Assembly (NCBI GenBank): GCA_019416935.1
Contig: DXWI01000007.1
Coordinates: 1-64,000 of the forward strand
Source of the DNA: Clostridiales bacterium
GTDB lineage: Bacteria > Bacillota > Clostridia > Christensenellales > CAG-138
Length of the DNA stretch: 64,000 nucleotides
Direction of reading: 5' to 3'
In this document: positions 10,133 through 18,435 of the stretch, one piece after another
How the letters are laid out: every line of letters begins with the position of its first letter
Position numbering within the stretch: position 1 is the stretch's first letter
The notes under the pieces: model-generated
Databases searched by the model: none
The model's input: the letters and a program-made list of their open reading frames with translations, nothing else
Told to the model about the DNA's origin: nothing
Program-made: the position numbers and the translations under genes

Positions 10133-10600
10133 TCAGTCCGGCCGGTGCTGCTCGATGAGCGCGCGCGACCAATCGGCCGGCGGCGCTTCGACGAGCACGA
10201 ACGGCGTATCCGGCATGCTGCCGTCATTCGGGAACAGATACAGTGTGAGATTGTCCCGCGCTTCTCCTTCCGACAGGCAGACGTGAAACAGCGCATAGGG
10301 ATAATAGCCGTCGCAATAGGCCAGAACGGTTGCCTCCGTCCATGGTACGGCGGTTTCGCCGGCCTGTGCAAGCGGTTCAAACGGGATGGGAATCCGTCCG
10401 GTTGAGCCATCCTCGCTGGTCGGATACCGTTTGCCCGTTTCCGCGATGACGATCGCCGCGCCGGAGAGCGGCGCCTCCGTGCGGCCGTCGATCACGCGTA
10501 CGCTCAACGAACAGGACGCCGGCGCCGCCGCTTTTTGCAGCAGAAAATACGCGCCCGTGAGCGCCGAAACGAGCAGAAGCACGACAAAGAGCCTGCGCAT
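10133..10600 (-). CDS. membrane-anchored protein with a carboxypeptidase-regulatory-like (Ig-like) domain
   Basis: 155 aa. A hydrophobic signal anchor (about 5-22) is followed by a beta-rich domain whose start (SLSVRVIDGRTEAPLSGAAI) matches the carboxypeptidase-D regulatory-like fold. It probably sits on the outer face of the membrane. No catalytic motif is visible. The ATG at 10600 follows AGGGGTG; a GTG 9 nt upstream is possible. Its promoter region faces pgi. Function is unknown. Confidence 0.65.
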   Translation of the reverse strand: MRRLFVVLLLVSALTGAYFLLQKAAAPASCSLSVRVIDGRTEAPLSGAAIVIAETGKRYPTSEDGSTGRIPIPFEPLAQAGETAVPWTEATVLAYCDGYYPYALFHVCLSEGEARDNLTLYLFPNDGSMPDTPFVLVEAPPADWSRALIEQHRPD

Positions 10601-10645
10601 TTTTATCACCCCTACAGGTTATGCCTGTTCGCGCGGGTTCTTGCA

Positions 10646-10654
10646 TGGTATAAT
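10646..10654 (+). promoter_or_regulatory. extended -10 promoter of pgi
   Basis: TGG followed by TATAAT (10649-10654). No good -35 is visible. The distance to the pgi start codon is 30 nt. Confidence 0.5.
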
Positions 10655-10684
10655 AAAGAATCAATAATGGGGAGGCTTGAACGG

Positions 10685-12109
10685 ATGAAACGGTATATGG
10701 ACGCAGCCTGGCGGGACTCCATGCGCATCCGCGTGGATTACAACAATATGATGGCGGCGCGCCTCGGTGCGCACGGAATTGGCGACGAAGAGATCGATGC
10801 GCTCGAGCCGAGACTGAACGCCGCGGCGGACGCGCTGCAGCGGAACCGCAGCAGCATGAAATGGCGCGAACTGCCGTACAATCAGGATGCGGTCGTGGAC
10901 AGGATTGAAGCGGTCGCCGCGGATGTGCGCGCCCGGTGCGAAAGCTTTGTGGTGCTCGGCATCGGCGGCAGCGCGCTTGGCCCGATCGCCGTGCATCAGG
11001 CGCTGTGCCACCTGCGCTACAACGACCTGCCCGCCCAAAAGCGGGGTGGCCCGCGGCTGTTTGTCGAGGACAATATCGATCCCGAACGCATGGCGGCCCT
11101 GCTCGATGTGATCGATCTCGACCGCACCGTGTTCAATGTGATCACAAAATCCGGCGGTACGTCCGAAACCATGTCGCAGCTTTTGATCGTGACGAGCCTT
11201 CTGCACGAGCGCTATGGCGCGGATATTTCTTCGCATCTGATCGCGACCACCGATGCGGTGAAGGGAAACCTCGTCAAGATCGCCAAGCGCGAGAACCTGA
11301 CCACCTTTATTGTGCCGGACGGCGTTGGCGGCCGTTTTTCGGAGCTGTGCCCGGTGGGCCTGCTGGCGGCGGCCGTCTGCGGCGTCGATATTCGGGAGCT
11401 GCTTGCGGGCGCAGCCTATATGGATGGGCTCTGCAAGGAGCCGATGGCGCGCAAAAATCCGGCGTATCTTCTCGCGACACTCCAATACATCGCCATGCGG
11501 CGCAGCATGAACATCAGCGTTCTCATGCCGTATGCGGATTCGCTCAAATACATGGCGGACTGGTATGCGCAGCTCTGGGCAGAATCGCTCGGCAAGCGTG
11601 TTGACCGCAGCGGCCGCAGCGTGCACGCGGGGCAGACGCCGGTCAAGGCGCTCGGCGTGACGGACCAGCATTCGCAGGTACAGCTCTATACGGAGGGGCC
11701 GTTCGACAAGGTTGTCACATTCCTCGGCGTGGATCGCTATCGCACCGAGACGCGGATTCCTGAGGGCTACGCGGACATTCCGGACGTCTCGTTCCTTGCG
11801 GGTCACACGCAGAACGAGCTCATCAAAGCGGAGCAATCGGCCACGGCCTATGCGCTGATGAAGAGCGGGCATCCCTCCCACACCATTACGCTGCCGGAGG
11901 TCAATGCGTTCACCGTGGGCGAGCTGCTGTATCTGTTCGAGGTGATGACGGCGTTTACAGGCGAACTGCTCGATATCGATGCGTTCGATCAGCCGGGCGT
12001 GGAGGAGGGCAAGAACGCCACCTATGCGCTGCTCGGCAAGCCCGGTTACGATGAAAAGCGGGCTGAGTTGCAGTCCCAACCGGAACCGCAGGCGAAGTAT
12101 ACGGTATGA
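10685..12109 (+). CDS. pgi: glucose-6-phosphate isomerase
   Basis: A 474-aa cytosolic enzyme interconverting glucose-6-phosphate and fructose-6-phosphate. Visible family blocks are GIGGSALGP (about 95), KSGGTSETMSQ (about 158-168), the signature VPDGVGGRFSEL (about 212-223) and GKRVDRSGRS near 305. Length and motif order fit the bacterial family. I chose the ATG at 10685, 9 nt after GGGGAGG; an in-frame ATG at 10667 lies ahead of this site. It overlaps the GNAT gene by 4 nt (ATGA). Confidence 0.96.
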   Translation: MKRYMDAAWRDSMRIRVDYNNMMAARLGAHGIGDEEIDALEPRLNAAADALQRNRSSMKWRELPYNQDAVVDRIEAVAADVRARCESFVVLGIGGSALGPIAVHQALCHLRYNDLPAQKRGGPRLFVEDNIDPERMAALLDVIDLDRTVFNVITKSGGTSETMSQLLIVTSLLHERYGADISSHLIATTDAVKGNLVKIAKRENLTTFIVPDGVGGRFSELCPVGLLAAAVCGVDIRELLAGAAYMDGLCKEPMARKNPAYLLATLQYIAMRRSMNISVLMPYADSLKYMADWYAQLWAESLGKRVDRSGRSVHAGQTPVKALGVTDQHSQVQLYTEGPFDKVVTFLGVDRYRTETRIPEGYADIPDVSFLAGHTQNELIKAEQSATAYALMKSGHPSHTITLPEVNAFTVGELLYLFEVMTAFTGELLDIDAFDQPGVEEGKNATYALLGKPGYDEKRAELQSQPEPQAKYTV

Positions 12110-12942
12110 ATGGAGAGATCGTCCGCACGCTCACATGGGCGGATGTCGAGGCCGCGCTTGCACTCTGGCAGGCGCGGTTTTTCGACAGCGATTCATTTTG
12201 CCGCTGGTATTTTTCCGAGCGGTACACACCAGCCCTGTCGGCCGGGGTGTTCCTTGACGGCGAGCTGGTCAGCATGGCGCTCGGACGGCCGGTCACCCTT
12301 TGGGAGGACGGCGCGGAGATGGCGGCGGTGATGGTCGCGGGCGTATCGACCCGTTCGGGATATGAGCGCCGCGGGTATATGCGCCGCGCGATGGCGCACG
12401 TGGAGTGCATTGCCGGACAAGCCAAAGCAAGCCGGCTCGTGCTTCGGCCGGTCGATCCGGCGATCTATCTCCCACTTGGCTTTTTGCCCTATTCAGCGGC
12501 AAGCATTGCCTTTGGCACGGGCAATCGGCCGGCGCGGCTGTGCAGGCCCGCCGCGGTCGACCCAAGCGCGCTGGCCGCGTGCTATGCGGCGGCAACGGCA
12601 GGACTGACAGGGTTTCAAGCGCGCACGGGAGAGGATATGGCGGCGCGGCTGCGCGATGTAGCGAGCGATGGCGGCGCATGCGTGCTGCTTGCCGACGGCG
12701 CAGCCGTCTTTGCCTATGCGCTGCTGGAATCGCCGGAGGGCGACGCCGTGGAGGCGATTGGCCGGACAGCTGAGGCGTATGCCGCTTTGCTCGACGCGCT
12801 GCCAAGCGGCTGCTCGGCCATGCAGGCCCCGAATGCGCCGCTCGGCGCACGCATTCCGCACTTGATGGCAAAAACCGTCTGCGATGCGCCGGCCTTTGAC
12901 CCGTATGGCGCGGCCGGGCGTTTTGTGCCGGAGGAGTATTGA
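12106..12942 (+). CDS. GNAT family N-acetyltransferase (Eis-like N-terminal half)
   Basis: 278 aa. The N-terminal half holds a GNAT domain: VMVAGVSTRSGYERRGYMRRAM (split across beta4-alpha3, near residue 68-90) is the acetyl-CoA pyrophosphate loop with R/Q-x-x-G-x-A logic. It resembles the N-terminal part of Eis-type acetyltransferases but is shorter than their usual 400 aa, so the sterol-carrier-like C-domain seems reduced. Acceptor substrate is unknown. Translation is coupled to pgi by a 4-nt ATGA overlap. The transcript should end at the terminator 13042-13074. Confidence 0.82.
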   Translation: MNGEIVRTLTWADVEAALALWQARFFDSDSFCRWYFSERYTPALSAGVFLDGELVSMALGRPVTLWEDGAEMAAVMVAGVSTRSGYERRGYMRRAMAHVECIAGQAKASRLVLRPVDPAIYLPLGFLPYSAASIAFGTGNRPARLCRPAAVDPSALAACYAAATAGLTGFQARTGEDMAARLRDVASDGGACVLLADGAAVFAYALLESPEGDAVEAIGRTAEAYAALLDALPSGCSAMQAPNAPLGARIPHLMAKTVCDAPAFDPYGAAGRFVPEEY

Positions 12943-13023
12943 ACGCACGGCATGCCCGTGGCAAAAGGTAAGGAACTGCAAAGCAAAAAAACGCGCAGGC
13001 TTTAGGTGGGCTGTCACAGAGAA

Positions 13024-14008
13024 CTATATTGTGGCAAAGATGAGCAGAGAGTTTTTCACTCTCTGCTCTTTTTTATACGAGATGATGAAGTCAACAAACG
13101 CTTTGGCGTTGTCAACGTTGGCGCAGTCCTTGATGATGCCCATGAAGGAGTTGCGCAGCGTGATGCCCTCCTTGGCATAAACCGGGGAGACGTCCACGCC
13201 ATCGCGCATGAGTTGAAGCACGAGTTCCTCGTTGGTGATGCCCACGGCGTATTCCCCGTTCGCAACCGCCTGCGGCACCTTGCTGGAGCTGCTGTGCATC
13301 TTCTTATCCAGATTGATGAAGTAGGTCTTGACGAACTCCCAGTTGTCGTCCATGGAGTTGCCGTTCTTCTCCGCCATGGCGGCCAGCATGTTGATGACCT
13401 GTTCACGGGCGGAAGAGGACGCGGACGGATCGACGTAGCTGATGTTGCCCTTGAGCGCCTCGTTGGTCAGGGATTCCCAGCCATCGACCGTAACGCCGAG
13501 ATCGGCAACCATCTGGTTGTTGACGATGATCGTGTTGACGTTGATCTGCATCGGGGTGTACATGTCCGTCTCACCGCAGTAGGACGGCAGGCACTCGGCC
13601 AGCACCGGGGAGGTGTAAGGCTGCAGATAGTCGGTCAGGCCGGCGTAGATGCTGTACGAGCCGCCGATCAGGACGTCGCCCTGCGGATTATCGGCTTCCG
13701 CTTCGATACGGGCGGCCAGCTCGCCGGTGCCGTTCATGATGAACTCCAGTTCGCAATCCGGATACAGGTTTTCCCACTGCTCGGTCAAAACATCCACTTC
13801 GTCCTCGCTGCCGGCACAGTAGACAACCAGCTTGCCGGTGGGAACATAGGCCAGTTCTTCCGTCGGCTCCACCGGCGCTTCCGGTGCGTCAGCGGCAGTC
13901 GGCTCGGTGGCCGGCGCGGTGGTCGGGGGCGGGCGCCGCTGTACAGGCCGTCAAAGCCATCAACAACGCCAAAACGACGCCAATGAGTCCGATCGTTCTC
14001 TTGTTCAC
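13024..14008 (-). pseudogene. extracellular solute-binding lipoprotein (ferric-iron/family 1 type), frameshifted and C-terminally shortened
   Basis: A GTG at 14008, 8 nt after GGAGG, starts a signal peptide with lipobox LMALTAC. The frame is lost in the Pro/Thr/Ala linker near 13925-13945, at a run of five G/C bases, and reaches a stop; a one-base change rejoins it to the intact binding-protein body (13872-13024), which starts VPTGKLVVYCAG and contains the typical NVNTIIVNN and AKAFVDFIISYK segments. The C-terminus then stops early; the family normally continues about 20-40 residues, and the last codons lie inside the opposite-strand terminator. No permease or ATPase genes are adjacent. It could be a true pseudogene or a sequencing error at the homopolymer. 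Confidence 0.72.
13042..13074 (+). terminator. intrinsic terminator for pgi-GNAT, embedded in the end of the opposing gene
   Basis: GAGCAGAGAG (13042-13051) pairs with CTCTCTGCTC (13059-13068), followed by TTTTTT. On the minus strand it encodes the last residues of the solute-binding protein and is a poor terminator in that direction. Confidence 0.85.
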
Positions 14009-14375
14009 AGTGCTTTCCTCCTACGATATTTATTTTGTGGCAGTATGCTGCGGATTCCTTGAATGTATTACTGTTCCAACACGATGGATAAAAAAGCTGT
14101 ATGCGTTTGCAGTCGATACCGTTGGTTGATATAATATATATATACGTGGTTGCAGCGGGCGAAATTTGCGAACCCTCTTGCTTCTGTTGCTTGCGATAGT
14201 GCTAATTTTGTTATCTATGTTATTGATTGGAGAGCAAAATGCAGCGGCAATCCATGTAAATAGACCCGATTTTGATGTAAGATTATATGCTCTGCCGCCT
14301 CAAACGCCTGTTTTGCCAGAAAAACGGGCACGGTTGAGCGCCATGCACCGCGGTTTCGGCGATGCCGCCGCGCCG
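14009..14375. other. 367-nt intergenic region, AT-rich in its middle
   Basis: It lies between the 5' end of the binding-protein gene and the 3' end of the AraC gene. Bases about 14080-14300 are clearly more AT-rich than their surroundings. On the plus strand a TTG at 14166 opens a frame whose first 25 codons are strongly hydrophobic, like a signal peptide, but there is no good ribosome binding site and the frame soon runs antisense into araC. I regard it as a possible fragment of a lost exported-protein gene. No clear terminator for araC was found. Confidence 0.4.
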
Positions 14376-15332
14376 TTAGACCGAAAGGCGGTGTTCCCGA
14401 CCGTCGCTTTCGGCCGCCTCGCCGCCGCTCTGCGCAGCGGTGCCCGCGTCCGGTGCTGCGAGCGTGTTCCGGTATTGGGAAGGGGACATGCAGGTATAGG
14501 TTTTGAACACCTTGCTGAAATGGAACTGGTCGTAGAAGCCCAGGTCCTCGGCGATTTGGCTCAGCGGGATGGAGGGGTCGGCCAAATATTCGATGGAGCG
14601 GGTGATCTTCAGGTTCTGAATATAATGGGTGATCGTCTCACCGGTCACCTGCTTGAAAAGCTTGCACAGATAGTTCGGACTCAGCGAAATATAGCCGCTG
14701 AGTTCCTGCAGGGAAACGCCGGCATTCAGATGCGCCTTGATATATTCCTGCAGCTCGGACACGACGCTGTTGGTCCACATATGGCCGGAGGGCTCGCCGT
14801 CGAAGCTCAGCTTTTGCAGCAGCAGCGAGAGAAACGCATGGATATAGCTGACGATGGCTTCCGTCGAGCCGGATCGCGCCGCGCTTTGCTCCGCCAGAAT
14901 CTCTCCGATGATGAAATTGCCGGGGATATGCAGATCCGAACCCCAGATCTTGCTGCGCACGCTGTCGGAATAGAACGTATAGCTGGTACGGACGATTTCG
15001 CCCGTGATGCTGATCCACAGCATATTTGCGCTATGCTCCGACGATGCGCCCCATTGCAGCCGGTGCAGCTGCTCACGGGGAATGATGCAGAACTGATTCT
15101 TTGAAAGAACATAGCAGCGCTGGCCGATCTGCAGCCGGCTGTGACGGTCGAGCTGGATGGCCATTTCATAGTATTTGTGCGACTCAAAGGCGGTAAAGGC
15201 ATGGTGGCTTTCCGGAATGGCGTCCTGCTGTGAAGCATGCTCCGGGCGGAAATTGACATAATACGCCTCCAGATTCTCCGCCGTCAGGTTGTTTCGAATA
15301 TAGGATAATGCTTCAATAATATCGCGTTTCAT
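14376..15332 (-). CDS. AraC-family transcriptional regulator
   Basis: 318 aa. An N-terminal cupin-like ligand domain (about 20-150) is followed by the two-HTH AraC domain (about 195-290): the first HTH around VSLQELSGYISLSPNYLCKLF and the second ending in the family signature LGFYDQFHFSKVFKTYTCMSPSQYR. The C-terminal tail is Ala/Gly-rich and divergent. The gene is divergent from two NagA-type genes, so control of amino-sugar use is likely but inferred. The ATG at 15332 has no ribosome binding site and lies 7 nt after TATACT, suggesting a leaderless message. Confidence 0.9.
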   Translation of the reverse strand: MKRDIIEALSYIRNNLTAENLEAYYVNFRPEHASQQDAIPESHHAFTAFESHKYYEMAIQLDRHSRLQIGQRCYVLSKNQFCIIPREQLHRLQWGASSEHSANMLWISITGEIVRTSYTFYSDSVRSKIWGSDLHIPGNFIIGEILAEQSAARSGSTEAIVSYIHAFLSLLLQKLSFDGEPSGHMWTNSVVSELQEYIKAHLNAGVSLQELSGYISLSPNYLCKLFKQVTGETITHYIQNLKITRSIEYLADPSIPLSQIAEDLGFYDQFHFSKVFKTYTCMSPSQYRNTLAAPDAGTAAQSGGEAAESDGREHRLSV

Positions 15333-15370
15333 ATACTATAGTATACTACCGATTGGACGCGAAAAGTCAA
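15332..15370 (-). promoter_or_regulatory. araC promoter with an overlapping 14-bp palindrome
   Basis: On the minus strand TTGACT (15370-15365) is followed by TAGTATACT; the -10 is TAGTAT (16-nt spacer) or TATACT (19-nt spacer). The perfect palindrome TATACTATAGTATA (15332-15345) covers the -10 and runs to the start codon. Confidence 0.5.
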
Positions 15371-15633
15371 GCCGCCGTTCAAACAAGAGGGTGGAGAAAG
15401 TATAAATTCCTACATCAACAGCCGTGAAATCTACATGGAAACCGACGGGCGTTTTTTCTATAATGTACAAATAATACAGTTATCCCCAATGGGAGAGAAC
15501 CCGCGGAGCGCTTGCTCAAAGCCGGGGGAAAGATCATAGCCGGTTTCAAAAAAAGGCGGCGCCTCTGCCCGCCATACTTGTGCGTATTTTGCTCATGGAT
15601 CGTTAGCGAATCAAAGAAAGGAATGGTAAAACC
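15333..15633. other. 301-nt divergent region between araC and the nagA pair
   Basis: It contains the araC promoter at its left end and a plus-strand TATAAT at 15459-15464 without a convincing -35, a candidate nagA promoter that would need activation. AraC-type direct repeats are not obvious by eye. A frame without stops runs across 15348-15544 but has no start codon or ribosome binding site and is not called. Confidence 0.45.
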
Positions 15634-16806
15634 ATGAACCGAACGCTGCTTCAACACGTGCGTATTGTGGACGGCGCCGTCCGCCCCGGCAATCTGCTGC
15701 TCGAGAACGGAAGGATCCTCGCCGTACTGCCGGACGGCTGCGAGGTTGCGGCGGATACCGTGATGGACTGCGGCGGGCTGTATGCCTCGGCCGGTCTGAT
15801 TGAAATGCACACCCACGGCGCGGGCGGGCACGACTTTATGGACGGCACGCAGGAGGCATACAACGGCGCGTGCGATGCGCACCTCAGGCACGGCGTGACG
15901 ACGATCCTGCCCACGACTGTCGCCGCAAGTCAGGAGGAATACCGCCGCACGCTCGATGCGTTCCGAACTGCGAAAGCGGCGCGCAGCGACAAACAGTGCC
16001 TGCTCGGCATGCACTTCGAGGGGCCGTATTTTCCCGAGCAGCGGGCGGGCGGCATGGATTTGCGCTACATCGGCCGGCCGGTTCGCGAGACCTATATGGA
16101 TTTGATCGAATATGCAGATGGAAATATCGCGCGCTGGACAGCGGCGCCGGAACTGCCGGGGGCGGATCAATTTGCGGAGGACTGCGTGAACAACGGCATC
16201 CTTCCCTCAATCGGCCATACCGACGCGACCATCCGCGATGTGCGCCGCTTAATGGCGCACGGCTTTCGCCATGTGACGCATCTGTACTCCGATATGTCCA
16301 CCATCACGCGGGAGAGCGGCTTCCGTGTGCTGGGCGTGCTCGAAAGCGCTTATACGATCAAGGATCTCTGGGTGGAGGTGATTGCGGACGGCTGTCACCT
16401 GCCGCCGGATTTGATGAAGATGATCTATGCGTTCATCGGCCCCGACCGGCTGCAGCTTTGCTCCGATTCCATTCGGCCCGCCGGAACGGACGCCAAAGAG
16501 GTCATCGTCGGCAGCCTCGAAAACGGCATACGCGGCATCATCGAGGACGGCGTGGCAAAATTCCTCGACCGCACCGCGTTCCTCGGCAGCATTCAGCTTG
16601 GCATGGATCTTGTGCGGACGATGTATCGGAAGGTGGGCGCGCCGCTGCCGGACGCCATCCGCATGATGACGGAGAATCCCGCAAAGATCCTCCGCATCGA
16701 CGACCATAAGGGACGTCTGCTGCCCGGTTATGACGCGGATGTGGCGCTGTTTGACGAGGAACTTGCCGTCCGACATGTGTTCTACGGCGGCAGAAAGGTT
16801 GTCTGA
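15634..16806 (+). CDS. nagA: N-acetylglucosamine-6-phosphate deacetylase (NagA-type), copy 1
   Basis: A 390-aa amidohydrolase that removes acetate from GlcNAc-6-phosphate. Visible sites are the metal motif HTHG (residues about 59-62), the metal-binding glutamate in HFEGPYF (about 129), zinc histidines in IGHTDAT (about 192) and VTHLYSDM (about 213), and the catalytic aspartate in CSDS (about 273). The usual HLFNAM is replaced by HLYSDM, so substrate range may differ from E. coli NagA. The ATG at 15634 follows GAAAGGAATGG. No nagB is in the window. The second copy follows after 2 nt. Confidence 0.9.
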   Translation: MNRTLLQHVRIVDGAVRPGNLLLENGRILAVLPDGCEVAADTVMDCGGLYASAGLIEMHTHGAGGHDFMDGTQEAYNGACDAHLRHGVTTILPTTVAASQEEYRRTLDAFRTAKAARSDKQCLLGMHFEGPYFPEQRAGGMDLRYIGRPVRETYMDLIEYADGNIARWTAAPELPGADQFAEDCVNNGILPSIGHTDATIRDVRRLMAHGFRHVTHLYSDMSTITRESGFRVLGVLESAYTIKDLWVEVIADGCHLPPDLMKMIYAFIGPDRLQLCSDSIRPAGTDAKEVIVGSLENGIRGIIEDGVAKFLDRTAFLGSIQLGMDLVRTMYRKVGAPLPDAIRMMTENPAKILRIDDHKGRLLPGYDADVALFDEELAVRHVFYGGRKVV

Positions 16807-16808
16807 GC

Positions 16809-18011
16809 ATGGCGCGCGCACTGATTCAAAACGTGAAAATCGTGGATGGCGGCAGCATCAAAGACGGCGGTATTCTGATCGAAAACGGCCGGATTGCCGC
16901 GATTTTGCCAGAGGGCGGCGATGCTGCGGACGCCTGGACCATCGATGGCGGCGGGCTGTATGCATCCGCCGGATTCATTGATCTGCACGTCCATGGCGGC
17001 GCCGGTCATGATTTTATGGACGGCACGATGGAGGCCTACCGCGCCTGCTGCGACCAGCAGCTTCGGCACGGCGTAACGACCATGCTGCCGACGCTGTCCA
17101 CCGGCCCGGAACCGCTGTTTCGCCGGGCGATCGACAATCTGCGCGTTGCCCGCAGGGAGCGGGCAGGGCTGCAATGCCTGCCGGGCGTGCACATCGAGGG
17201 TCAGTATATCGCCGCGGCGCGCGGCGGCGGCATGGATGAAAGGAACATCAAAACGCCGGACCCTGCGGCGTATATACCGCTGATCGACTATGCAGCCGGA
17301 GATATCGCCCGCTGGTCGATCGCGCCGGAACTGCCCGGAGGGTTCGCGTTCGGCGACTACTGCGCGGCGCGCGGTATCGTGCTGTCCATTGCCCACAGCG
17401 ATGCGACGTATGCCGAGGTTCGGGAGGCGATCGGGCACGGCTTTTGCCACCTGACCCACTTCTATTCGGACATGAATACGGTCACGCGCAGAAACGGATT
17501 CCGCGTCATGGGCGCGATTGAGGCCGGTTATGATTTTCCGGAACTCTGGATCGAGGTCATCTCGGATGGCCGCCATCTGCCGCCGGAGCTGTTCGGCTAC
17601 ATCTACCGCCATATCGGCGCGGAGCGGATGCATCTCGTGTCCGACTGCATTCGCGCGGCAGGGCTGGACGGGCCGATTGTGGACGTGGGCGAGGGCGGAC
17701 GGGCGCTCAAGGGCATCATCGAGGACGGCGTCGTCAAGTTTCTCGACCGCAGTGCGTTCCATGGAAGCATTGCGCAGGGCGATATGCTGGTTCGTGCGGC
17801 GCACCGTGCGTGCGGCGTTCCGCTCGCCGACTGCGTGCGCATGATGGCGGAGAATCCCGCGAAAATTCTGCGGCTCGACCATAAGGGCCGCCTGCTGCCC
17901 GGTTATGATGCCGATATCGTGCTGTTCGACGAGCAGATCACGGCAAAACGCGTCTATTACCGCGGAGCGCTTGTGGCTGCCGCCAATCAGAGCAGCGAAG
18001 GGGGCCGGTGA
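16809..18011 (+). CDS. N-acetylglucosamine-6-phosphate deacetylase-like protein, copy 2
   Basis: A 400-aa paralogue of the preceding protein, aligned over its whole length with roughly half the residues identical by eye. HVHGG, IAHSDAT, LTHFYSDM and the catalytic VSDC are kept, but the metal-glutamate motif reads HIEGQYI instead of HFEGPYF, and the region after it (ARGGGMDERN) differs. Both carry the unusual S-D-M in place of N-A-M. A tandem duplication followed by specialisation for a related acetylated amino-sugar phosphate is the simplest inference. The ATG is 2 nt after the first copy's stop. Confidence 0.85.
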   Translation: MARALIQNVKIVDGGSIKDGGILIENGRIAAILPEGGDAADAWTIDGGGLYASAGFIDLHVHGGAGHDFMDGTMEAYRACCDQQLRHGVTTMLPTLSTGPEPLFRRAIDNLRVARRERAGLQCLPGVHIEGQYIAAARGGGMDERNIKTPDPAAYIPLIDYAAGDIARWSIAPELPGGFAFGDYCAARGIVLSIAHSDATYAEVREAIGHGFCHLTHFYSDMNTVTRRNGFRVMGAIEAGYDFPELWIEVISDGRHLPPELFGYIYRHIGAERMHLVSDCIRAAGLDGPIVDVGEGGRALKGIIEDGVVKFLDRSAFHGSIAQGDMLVRAAHRACGVPLADCVRMMAENPAKILRLDHKGRLLPGYDADIVLFDEQITAKRVYYRGALVAAANQSSEGGR

Positions 18012-18172
18012 GGACGGCCGTCTTGCCGCCGCCATCCGATTTGTCGGTTGGACATATTGCATGGATCAGATCGGGAAGAACAGGCCGGTCCGGTTCATTG
18101 GCGCGCGCGGCAGACGGAGGAAGCGGCGCGTTTTTGGGGGGCGCATCCGGCGATGCGTTTTCGTTTTTGCAC

Positions 18173-18201
18173 TTGACGTGAAACACTTGGTCTGCTATGA
18201 T
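18173..18201 (+). promoter_or_regulatory. promoter of the ABC exporter operon
   Basis: TTGACG (18173-18178), 17 nt, TGC-TATGAT (18196-18201), an extended -10. It is one of the strongest promoters in the window. Confidence 0.75.
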
Positions 18202-18231
18202 ACCGATAATAAGCGAAAGGAACGCAGAAAG

Positions 18232-18252
18232 GTGATCAGAATCCGCATCTGA
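18232..18252 (+). CDS. putative 6-residue leader peptide
   Basis: GTG at 18232 followed by Ile-Arg-Ile-Arg-Ile and TGA. AAAGGA at 18216-18221 is a plausible ribosome binding site. Its place between a strong promoter and an intrinsic terminator suggests that ribosome stalling or speed on this frame sets readthrough into the exporter genes. This is inference from layout; a 6-codon frame can occur by chance. Confidence 0.45.
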   Translation: MIRIRI

Positions 18253-18375
18253 CGACTGGGGTTTGGTACGCCGTTCGAACGAACGGTACGCGGTGCAGCG
18301 CTGCACCCTGTTTGCCATACCGCAGAGAGTGGATCGGATTCGCCGGCGCTCCATATCGATCGCGTGTGTGTTTGG

Positions 18376-18413
18376 AAGCTGCAGGGAGAGTTCGATTCCC
18401 CGCAGCTTTTTTT
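18376..18413 (+). terminator. intrinsic terminator (attenuator) before the ABC exporter genes
   Basis: AAGCTGC (18376-18382) pairs with GCAGCTT (18402-18408) and GGG with CCC inside, followed by seven T. It lies in the leader of the operon, not behind a protein-coding gene. Confidence 0.85.
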
Positions 18414-18435
18414 ATCGGTATTTTTGAGGATTGTT

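Larger units (their letters stand above)
18012..18435 (+). promoter_or_regulatory. leader region of the ABC exporter operon (transcription attenuator)
   Basis: A consensus promoter (18173-18201) is followed by about 230 nt of leader: a 6-codon reading frame (18232-18252), a CCGTTC/GAACGG hairpin (18271-18286), a nested hairpin GGTGCAG/CTGCACC (18292-18307) closed by GGTA/TACC (18285-18320), then an intrinsic terminator (18376-18413) 23 nt before the first ABC gene. TGCAGC at 18294-18299 can pair with GCTGCA in the left arm of the terminator (18378-18383), which would give an antiterminator. The layout resembles the bmrB leader of Bacillus subtilis bmrCD. Bases 18012-18172 hold nothing recognisable. 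Confidence 0.65.

Noticed and set aside
15348..15544. stop-free frame between araC and nagA with a protein-like look
   Set aside because: No start codon with a ribosome binding site and it overlaps the araC promoter; a chance frame is more likely.
18376..18408. possible tRNA T-arm (TTCGATTCC) in the exporter leader
   Set aside because: The flanking bases form a terminator stem with a T-tract; no acceptor, D or anticodon arms can be drawn around it.
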